Of a stretch of 64,000 nt of DNA, positions 56,601 to 64,000 are shown piece after piece. The DNA lies in assembly GCA_031308135.1 (NCBI GenBank), contig JAHLJT010004567.1:133027060-133091059 (forward strand), in the 5' to 3' direction. This DNA comes from Acheta domesticus. Lineage: Eukaryota > Arthropoda > Insecta > Orthoptera > Gryllidae. The stretch's first letter is position 1, and each line of letters begins with the position of its first letter. Position numbers and translations under genes: made by a program. Below the pieces are notes generated by a model. It worked only from the letters and a program-made list of their open reading frames with translations, had not been told where the DNA came from and did not search any database.

Positions 56601-57870
56601 ACAGATTATCTGAAACACGACCAGACGGTAAACGACACCTAAATTGAATGTCTAGATCCCCCTTTACCACTGTACCTCCAATTAGCTTCCAACGTCCTTT
56701 GTACTCCAGCTAGCATGACCCCTTTCCCCATGACGCAAGTGTGCACTGCCTTGTACGCCGTTAATAAAATCGTTTACCTGTGCAAACACGAGAAAAGTAA
56801 TGGTCTTTGGTCTGCTAGCCGGGAGGGTCGTACCTTCCATTTGCGGCAGGTATAGTTGCCGTGCACACTGATCCTGACGTGGTTATCCTCCAGATAAATA
56901 CATCCACAGACGTGTGAGGCCTCTAGTTACGTTAATTTTAGGGCCTATGTGTTTAAAATAGTGGGAATATTACAATATATAGTATCTATATCAAATATAG
57001 CTGATGAACACTAGCCGAAAAAAAACACAATAAACAAAAAAAAAACGACTTAATAAAAGATTTTTTATCCTCTTTTCAAGAAATTAATTAGCTTTTAAAA
57101 ATAATTATATTATGTTTTGTGGAATTATAACTATACTCATAATAATTTAAATAACAATAATACATGGACAGAACGTGCAGTTAAGTTCTAGTGAAAAGTA
57201 ATCGTATGTTTAGCGATGAGATGTAGATGATTTTTGAGATAGGTTTTTCAACATTATCTCTTTGCCTTCATAATACTTACTTGTTAATATTTTAAACGAA
57301 ATTTTGAGACGGAAAATGTTTAAAGAAAACACTTTTGCTCAGCAACAATAAGTACTAAAATACAAACAAAAATAGGATGATTTGTAGTTTAACATTCTTT
57401 TTCTACACACTATGGACTATGTAGCTCCAAATGTAGATTGAAATTTTCAAAAACAGATCTCAAATAATATTCAAATTTATCACACTCAAACAAAGAAATG
57501 TTTAACATTAATGATTTTTTTAATGTTTTCAGATATTTTGTAATCTTCGTACAAAATACGAATTTTAATATTTTTTACGTTTTTACGTAGTATTCAAATT
57601 TAGCCATTTCCGTACAATATAAATTAACTTTGAAAAAATATACGTCAGTAGTCTATAAAATTAACATTTTCCCGTAGATATCTTAAAAAATACATTCATA
57701 CTGCTTTAGAATAAGAAGTATTCTTCCACAAAAACAATAAAAAAAAGAATTTTGGAAACTAACATATTTCCAAGCACTATAAATTTATCACAGAAACATA
57801 TTCCAGTTACAGAATTATTTCTCATCATCGGTCGTCCTGGACCACTGCATGGCGAGTGTGTGTGGGGGGA
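53660..57870. other. AT-rich unassigned sequence, about 4.2 kb
   Basis: No repeat partner or gene recognised. The + frame 55258-55470 (70 codons, rich in Arg, Lys and Cys) follows a pyrimidine tract ending TTTGCAG, which resembles a splice acceptor, but the frame closes quickly and no domain is known. The - frame 56304-56531 is AT-driven. Confidence 0.4.
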
Positions 57871-57935
57871 GGGGGAGAAGGAAGAGGTACAATGCAGGTC
57901 CGTGTCGAGGGCGCGCCGGCGCAATTAGCAGCCTG

Positions 57936-57943
57936 TATAAATA
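57936..57943 (+). promoter_or_regulatory. Possible TATA box
   Basis: TATAAATA lies in a CpG-rich setting (GGCGCGCCGGCGC upstream, GGCGGCGCGCGGAG downstream), and an ATG in fair context (GTGGAGATGGCG) follows about 50 bp later. The downstream frame is low-complexity, so a transcript is possible but a protein product doubtful. Confidence 0.3.
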
Positions 57944-58100
57944 AACGGCGGCGCGCGGAGCACGCGACGGCAGAATCCGCGGTGGAGATGGCGGCGGCGG
58001 CGGCCCACCGGGGGAAAATGGTAACTAACGACGGCGACGGCGAACCGAAGGAGAAGGCGATGTCGACGGCGACGGCGACGGCGACGGCAACGGGGACGGG

Positions 58101-58104
<4 letters not shown>

Positions 58105-58132
<28 letters not shown>

Positions 58133-58182
58133 GGGCGAGGGCGAGGGCGAGGGCGAGGGCGAGGGCGAGGGCGAGGGCGAGG
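58105..58182 (+). repeat. (GCGAGG)13 hexanucleotide array
   Basis: Thirteen identical units over 78 bp, degenerating downstream into GCCGAGTGCGAGAGCGAGG-like variants. In frame it encodes Ala-Arg or Glu-Gly dipeptides depending on phase. Confidence 0.95.
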
Positions 58183-58990
58183 CCGAGTGCGAGAGCGAGG
58201 ACGACGGGGACGGGAACGGAGACGGCGACAGTGGCGACAGTGGCGGCGGCGGCGGCGGCGACGACGGCGACGGCTTTGGCGGCTGTGGAAGTGGTGGCAA
58301 TGATAATGCTGGTAGCGACGGCAAGAGCGAAAGTGATGTTTGCTGAAGAGGAGGGGAAAGCAGTTGGTTCGAATGGATTGAAGAGGAGTCATTGGAATGG
58401 GGCAGCATTATCAATGGCGTTGGAGGAGGCAGCGATGGAGGAAGTGATAGAAATATCTATGGTTGTTGCAATGCTGGCGTCGGAGTTGGAGGTAACGACT
58501 CGGTGGCGGCGATGGCGGTGATGAAGTTCGCTGAGACGATGGAGATGCCGGTGATCGAGATGGTGACAACAGTGATCGAGGTGATACCGGAGTGTTGTTG
58601 GCTGTGGTTTAAGTTATGGCTGTGGCTACGGTGAAGGATGTGGAGTCGGGAGGTGGTATTGGAGGAAGTGCTGGGGGCAGAGGCGAGGCGACCGAGCTGG
58701 CTGTGGCAGAGGTGGTTGGGCTGAAATTGGTAGTGATGGTAGCGCTGGCGATGGTGATACTGGTGTTGGTGGTGGCGATCACGGCAATGTTGGTAGCGGA
58801 GCGGGAGCGGTTTAACCGAGTAAGAGGTGAAGGCAGTCGGTTCGACGGGATTGGCGGCGGAGGCGGCGAGGATGATGGTAGTGGTAGTAGTGACGGTGGT
58901 GATGGTGGTGGTGGTGGTGGTGGAGACGGTGGAAACTCTGGCAATAGAAATAGCAGTCTCACTGAAGGCAGGTGCACCAGTGACAGCGGT

Positions 58991-60774
58991 TACGTTTTCT
59001 GACGGAGAGTAGAGTTAAACTCGGAGAGTCAGGCTTATTGGCTGTGGCAGCGAGGAGTTGCGAGAGAACTGTAGGCGAGGTAAATAAGTACATTATGAAT
59101 GGGCGGTAGATGTGAGAATGGAAACGTTCACAGTTACTACAAAGTGAAAAGTTGCAAAAACTTACGAGATGAACAGGTGTGATTTTACGAGAAATTGGTA
59201 CAGGGGGAATTCTAGACATGTTAATTAGGGGATTGCATAACAATATGTGCGGAAGGGAAAGAGATTTTGAATTGAAGAGATATGTTGATACAATATTGAA
59301 GAAACGTTTACAATATTTTGTAACGGCTGTGTAATAATATGGATAATCCACTTTTATATGGAAGCAATCATACTTTTATCAGTATATTGATTCTCGTTAT
59401 TGGTTTCTTCATTCTGTTTGAAACTCAGTACAACCTACATTTTATCATTTTCCTCTATACTTTTTCTACTTAAAGAAATTCTGCACCGGGCAACATCAGC
59501 CCAATTGTAGAATAAAACCTTATCTATCTATCTAAATTACATTACTCCAATTAAATGTTCTCTGACAAACTTAAATTATCCATCGTTTTTCTAACCATTT
59601 CACAAAACAATGTATTGTAAGTATCAACTATTCACAGCAGTAAATCTCGGAGGATAATCTGCGAATCCGATCCAGTTGAGCAGTTTGCACGGGCCATTTA
59701 TTTCCCTAAGGGACGCAAGTGTCCGCAATGAAAACAGCCAAACAGTGATTTATTGTCGTTACGTCGCAGTATCGTAGGCTAAGTTGCAGAATAGTAGTTG
59801 AATCCACTTCAAAGCAGGAGAGGGAGATGTGTTCGAACAAGAGAACAGGGAAGCGGAACGAAGGGGAAGGAAGTTGCAAACTCTCGAAAGATGGGAATTA
59901 GAATTAGATAGTGGAGAAGACATAGAATATGAGAATTTCAGATTATACGTCAAAGAGGAACGAGGTAGGAATTGAATACTTTGTGGGAAGGTAAAATATG
60001 AAGAAACAATAGATGCAACAGAAATGTATCTTCGATGACGCTACATCTCAGGTCAGTCAGAGATCAGCATTTTTGCAGAACCGTGCCTTGAACTTGTAAG
60101 GGATTTATTCCCTTCTTAAATATAACAAAGATATATGGTAAATGAAGGATCACGAGTGGTAAAAAGATTGATAAAATTAACTACTAGATGTCTTAGCTAG
60201 GTAGTACTGTGCTTCGATCCAAGCGCTTGGCTATAGGTCGGGATTCTGACACAGTTGGGCCCCACAGGCCTACTAAGCTTCACAACGTATTAGTAGAAAT
60301 AATGGCAAAAGGCTTTGTGAGATGAAAGCTTACAGTGAAACTTCGTACAACAAATGAATAGCAGGTGGGCGCGGTTAACAGTCACCGGAGAAGTTGTTCG
60401 GAGCAAATTCCTCTTATCCTGAAAGCCAAGAAGCCTTGTACAGGGCAGGCAGAATTTAGGAAAGTTTGAATTTTGTGTTTTAGAGGGACCCCTTGTCTCG
60501 TATTTAGGAGTATAGATCTGCTATTTCTGGAAGAACACAATGAATAAAATCTGTGTAGATTATTCTGAAATATAAAGTGTAACCCACTTGCGAATGTTTT
60601 CTTCTATTTTTCATTAAATCTTATTTTTTGGAGTAGAAACAAAAACATCTAGCTTCAAACACTTTTAGGACAATAGGTAAGCAATTCTGGTTTCAAAATT
60701 AAAGGATCAATATTTTTGAGCGCTGGATGGGAAAGAACTACCATTCAAGATCCACAGCCGAGCACGTTACCTTG
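58991..60774. other. Unassigned; possible non-LTR 3' tail near 59440-59540
   Basis: CTGCACCGGGCAACATCAGC, then AATAAAACCTTATCTATCTA, then a return to unique sequence: a polyadenylation-like AATAAA followed by (TATC)n, as at the 3' end of some non-LTR elements. No coding sequence upstream was recognised. The rest is AT-rich and featureless. Confidence 0.35.
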
Positions 60775-61430
60775 CATTGCTTTCGCGCAGTTCCGTAATT
60801 GATTATCAGTAATAAGTGATTCCGGCCACGTGAGGTCATTAGTCCCGTAAGTGTCGTGTATATTATTTTCTCCGCAGGTGGAGATGATCTTCCCCCGCCG
60901 GATGGCGAGATCTGGCGCCGACATACTGTCAATCTGTGTCTCTCACCAGTGGGGCACCGCCCCAGCCGGGAGAAACTTTAAGCCCCCGACCTGTCTCCCG
61001 ACATGTGTGGTAGTGTAAAGCATGTTATTGTAAGTATGTGTGTGTAATGGGTGATAATAGGACAAGGAAGAGGAAGGCAAGATCGCGCGAGGTCCGTGGT
61101 CCGTTTGTTAGGGTACGGCTCTGGTATTTGCCTGGTCTTGTTTGGAGAAATCACGTAAAACTACCGATCAGAGCAGTCGGCCGCAAGAATTGTTCTCCAG
61201 ACAGCGATTGAATTTGAAATAACTGACAAGCTAGTGTCGAAAATTGTGACACCGTCGAAACTCGAACCTATTACCTCCCAGTCACAGGCACTGCAATGAC
61301 ATCAGTTGACACCGTGAGCCACCTCTCCCGGTCAGAAGAACAAACGGAGGAGCCGAAGAGACGGACACACGAACGAACTGAAATTTTTGTAGAAACAACT
61401 TGTGCTTTGAAGCAACAATCTCTCGCGTTG
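60775..61430 (-). mobile_element. SINE-like family A, copy A10 (full length, with 5' extension)
   Basis: On the - strand: A-box-like TGGCTCACGGTGTC (61308-61321) and B-box GGTTCGAGT (61260-61268), then AACTGACGATAAC-region divergence, GAGAACAATTCTTGCGGCCG, CTGCTCTGATCGGTAGTTTT, CAGGCAAATACCAGAGCCG, GACCACGGACCTCGCGCGAT, the pyrimidine stretch, CACTACCACACATGTCGGG, AGACAGGTCGGGGGCTTAAA, GGGGCGGTGCCCCACTGGTG, and closing CACTTACGGGACTAATGACC with an ATAATCAATTAC tail. About 90 bp upstream of the head (to about 61430), including GTTCGTTCGTGTGTCCGTCT, match the region upstream of A3. Confidence 0.85.
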
Positions 61431-61499
61431 ACATTTCCCCGTCACTCCTCTTGGTGGCATCGGCAAGACGCGACGGGCAGCGACGGTGATGGCCAGGAA

Positions 61500-62480
61500 C
61501 GAGGCGCAGATGGGTGGGGAATGGACGTGTGAGGTGGGGTGCGGGCGGGGTGGGGTGGGGTGCGGCGGGGGTGGGGTGGGGTGCGGCGGGGTGGGTGGGG
61601 TGGGGTGCGGCGGGGTGGGGTGGGGTGGGGGGTGGAGGGCCTGAAGTGGAGAGGCCGGGGGGGCCGGGGTCTGAAGTGGAGAGGCGGAATGAGGAGCGGA
61701 GGGGTGGGTGGAGTGAGGAGCGATGAGGTGGGGAGAGGAGGGGTGGGTGGGGTAAAGGTTGGGGATGGGGAATGAAGAGACATGTGGTGAATGGAGGGGA
61801 GGGAGGGGATGGGAGGGGAGGGAGGGGATGGGAGGGGATGGGTGGGGATGGGTGGGGATGGGAGGGGTGGGGATGGGTAGGGGTGGGGATAAGAGGGTGA
61901 ATGGAAGGATGGGGTAGGGAAAGGAGGGACGGGATTTGGTGTGGAGGGCCAGTGTGGGAAGCGAAGGGATGAGTTGGGACAGGATACGGATGAAGGGTCG
62001 GGATGGGGGAAGAGAAGTAGGGTGAGGGGTGGGTGGGGTAAAGGTTGGGGATGGGGAATGAAGAGACATGTGGTGAATGGAGGGGAGGGAGGGGATGGGT
62101 GGGGAGGGGAGGGAGGGGATGGGTGGGGATGGGAGGGGTGGGGATGGGGAGGGGTGGGGATAAGAGGGTGAATGGAAGGATGGGGTAGGGAAAGGAGGGG
62201 CGGGATTGGTGTGGAGGGCCAGTGTGGGAAGCGAAGGGATGAGTTGGGACAGGATACGGATGAAGGGTCGGGATAGGGGAAGAGAAGTGGGGTGAGGAGT
62301 GAAAGGGCGTGATGGGGTGAAAGGTCCGGATGAGGAGTGAAGTGTGGAGGAGAGTGGAGGGGCGGAGTGGGTAGTGACTGGGCGGAATGTGGAATGGAAG
62401 GGCATGATGAAATTTGAAGGTGGGATGGAGTGTGAAGGAAGGGATATGAAGTGAAGGAGTGGGATTGACCATGAAGAGGT
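61500..62480 (+). repeat. G-rich island with minisatellite and ~270-287 bp tandem duplication
   Basis: From 61535 to 61640 a GGGGTGGGGTGCGGC-type minisatellite repeats about four times at 21-24 bp spacing. From about 61743 a unit starting GTAAAGGTTGGGGATGG and running through GACATGTGGTGAATGG, GGATGGGGTAGGGAAAGG, CCAGTGTGGGAAGCG and GGATACGGATGAAGGG is repeated (5' offset 287 bp, 3' offset 270 bp). The 350-396 codon minus-strand frames are Pro/His/Ser low-complexity artefacts of the C-rich strand. Confidence 0.85.
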
Positions 62481-64000
62481 GGGGTGTCGAGCAAAGGGGC
62501 TACGAGGGGACTGTATTATCCATACATCGTATGTACAATTTTTGAAACTTCGACTCCCTCAGTGGCAATATGCACCATGCTCGGTAGTGGTGTTTGGTTA
62601 GGGTTTTTTTTTGAAGTGGCGACTGATGTGTTAGTAGGATATTAAGTTATTACACAACCGTTACCAATAACATGTGAAAGTATGTGCTTTTATAATCCCA
62701 CTATTTTTATGGTGAACAGTAAATTTGCATTTAAGATCCACGTTCACATGCAAGTGTTAAGAGATTATAACCACATAAAATTTGAATTCAGTCTGCGACG
62801 GGAGTTGAGTTAACGAAGGTTTTGTGGAGAGAGGACACGGCGAGGGAGTTTGCAACGAGGAAGGTTCTGGCGAGGAAATTGCCGGCAAGGGAGTTGAAAT
62901 GCATAGTGGTCTGGCAACGTGCCATCACTTCTTATACCGGCCCTGAGCGTTCTTTAGAGTGCCTCCACGCCGTTGTTTTGCGGAGAAGCTCTATACGCCC
63001 AGTTACCCATTATTTCACGCACCGCAGAACATAGGCCGGGCATCTCCGTTTTATTGGTGACATTTCCTATAGTTCTGTAGAACACATTTCCACTATAAAT
63101 CACAATTAATATCCGATATTATAATCTAAAACATATAGTAATACTTCGATATTTCGGCTCCTGTACGCTAGTGGGACACAATGTACAGAAAAAGACACAT
63201 TTCAGCTTACCTTACGTTACTTTTTTTTCGAATTTCAATTTTTTTAAGGTGGTTTAGATTTAAATCTAAGTTTTATTCCGACGTTAATTAAATTTTGTGC
63301 TTGTGATCTTCAAAACAACAAAAAAGTTGTTGCATGTATGAGATTTCGTAAAAACTAATTCTATCCTCCTTTCCTTTCTGTTAAACTAAAATTAATGTGT
63401 TGGTCTTTCAATTTTTCGCAAATATGTCGAAAACTGACAAAATTCAACAAAGTAAATTAAATTTTTCTAAAAGTTCATAAAATGTCGAACTAAACGCAAA
63501 TTTATTCATTCCAACAGCGCAATTGGGATTATAATGATTGAAATTTTTTACTGGAAGTTTTGCAGGATAATTTTGCAGTTTACAAAGCCATTCTTTAAAT
63601 TTCCCCGTAGCAAAGATTATGGTAAAAATGATGATCATTAAAAATATGGCACGTCAAAGTGGGACAGTGCTGGCCAGAGGAGGCAGGGTGAAAGAAGGAG
63701 GGCTAGGAAGGAGAGGGTAGAGCTGAACGGGTAAGACGGGGTAGGGAAGAATAGCGGGACTGGGCTAGCCACAGAAGGTCAGATCTGAGCCAGGATTGGT
63801 AATGCAGGGATACACCTACCCAGAATCTATTCATTTCCTTTTCTAATAGATGATTAAGATTAGTAAATAAACGGGAAACGGTTGGCACAAATGAATCAAA
63901 TGAAAAAAAAAGTATATCGATCAAGATGTTTTCCTGTGACCACTATAACTCTCCATTTTCTTGGCAGTGGAATTATTATTTGAATGCTCCATTCTCGTTT
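62481..64000. other. Unassigned sequence
   Basis: A GAGGGAGTTTGCAACGAGG / GGCGAGGAAATTGCCGGCAA stretch near 62835-62895 is mildly repetitive. The remainder is AT-rich with no gene or repeat partner seen. Confidence 0.45.

Larger units (their letters stand above)
57870..58990 (+). repeat. G-rich, strand-asymmetric island of cryptic simple sequence
   Basis: The + strand is purine/G-rich for more than 1 kb: GGCGACGGCGAC (58020-58095), a hexamer array (58105-58182), GGCGGCGGCGGCGG (about 58240-58260), then GGTGATGGTGG-type sequence to 58950. Frames of up to 221 codons (Ala/Arg/Thr on +, Arg/Pro/Ser on -) follow the repeats and are not supported as genes. Confidence 0.6.

Noticed and set aside
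57856..58521. 221-codon Ala/Arg-rich frame downstream of a TATA-like box
   Set aside because: Almost entirely simple repeats, open in other phases and on the other strand too. The promoter idea is kept as a separate low-confidence note.
61282..62494. Minus-strand open frames of 350-396 codons rich in Pro, His and Ser
   Set aside because: They overlap in several frames, follow the C-rich strand of the G-rich island and include part of a SINE-like copy; no domain or codon structure.

Overview
This window reads as non-coding, repeat-rich DNA from a large animal genome. An insect is most likely, and a polyneopteran such as a cockroach, termite or stick insect would fit, but that placing is inference. 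The reasons are an AT-rich background, no dense arrangement of long open frames, and a transposon mix common in insects: Helitrons with TC/CTAG ends, hAT-type elements with 8-bp target duplications, tRNA-headed SINE-like repeats, a non-LTR retrotransposon remnant and many microsatellites. I found no intact protein-coding gene and no rRNA or functional tRNA gene. The longest open frames (about 220-400 codons) lie inside simple or low-complexity repeats and are by-products of composition. An exon hidden in the AT-rich stretches cannot be excluded without transcript data.

Layout. 0-10.5 kb: SINE-like fragments, two strand-asymmetric C-rich islands with decayed tandem duplications, a small hAT element, a complete non-autonomous Helitron (7600-8172) and a larger hAT-like element. 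10.5-18.3 kb: TTG/GTGATG-rich cryptic simple sequence, a third C-rich island and a SINE-like copy. 18.3-25.6 kb: a repeat family (F) present in both orientations; a 632-bp uninterrupted GACC tetranucleotide array has grown inside one copy. 28.8-29.9 kb: two hAT elements with recognisable target duplications. 32.1-32.7 kb: a pre-miRNA-sized hairpin and a CpG-dense island with a 10-bp repeat. 34-39.5 kb: hAT MITE, SINE-like copies, a three-copy local family with protein-like content (E) and a compound microsatellite. 41.3-47.7 kb: the densest transposon cluster, with a second Helitron, three more copies of the hAT MITE, a 302-bp terminal-inverted-repeat element flanked by an exact 7-bp duplication, a foldback element, a tRNA-headed SINE and two copies of another repeat (D). 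48-54 kb: a 102-bp tandem duplication, a 21-bp minisatellite open on both strands, a non-LTR retrotransposon 3' end and weak protein-like debris. 57.8-62.5 kb: two G-rich islands around another SINE-like copy.

There is no gene system to describe. The most informative content is the set of repeat families recognised by comparing the window with itself: A (about 10 SINE-like copies), B (four hAT MITEs), a Helitron pair, C, D, E and F, several with exact ends and target duplications. All identities and boundaries were judged by eye and are approximate unless terminal motifs are named.
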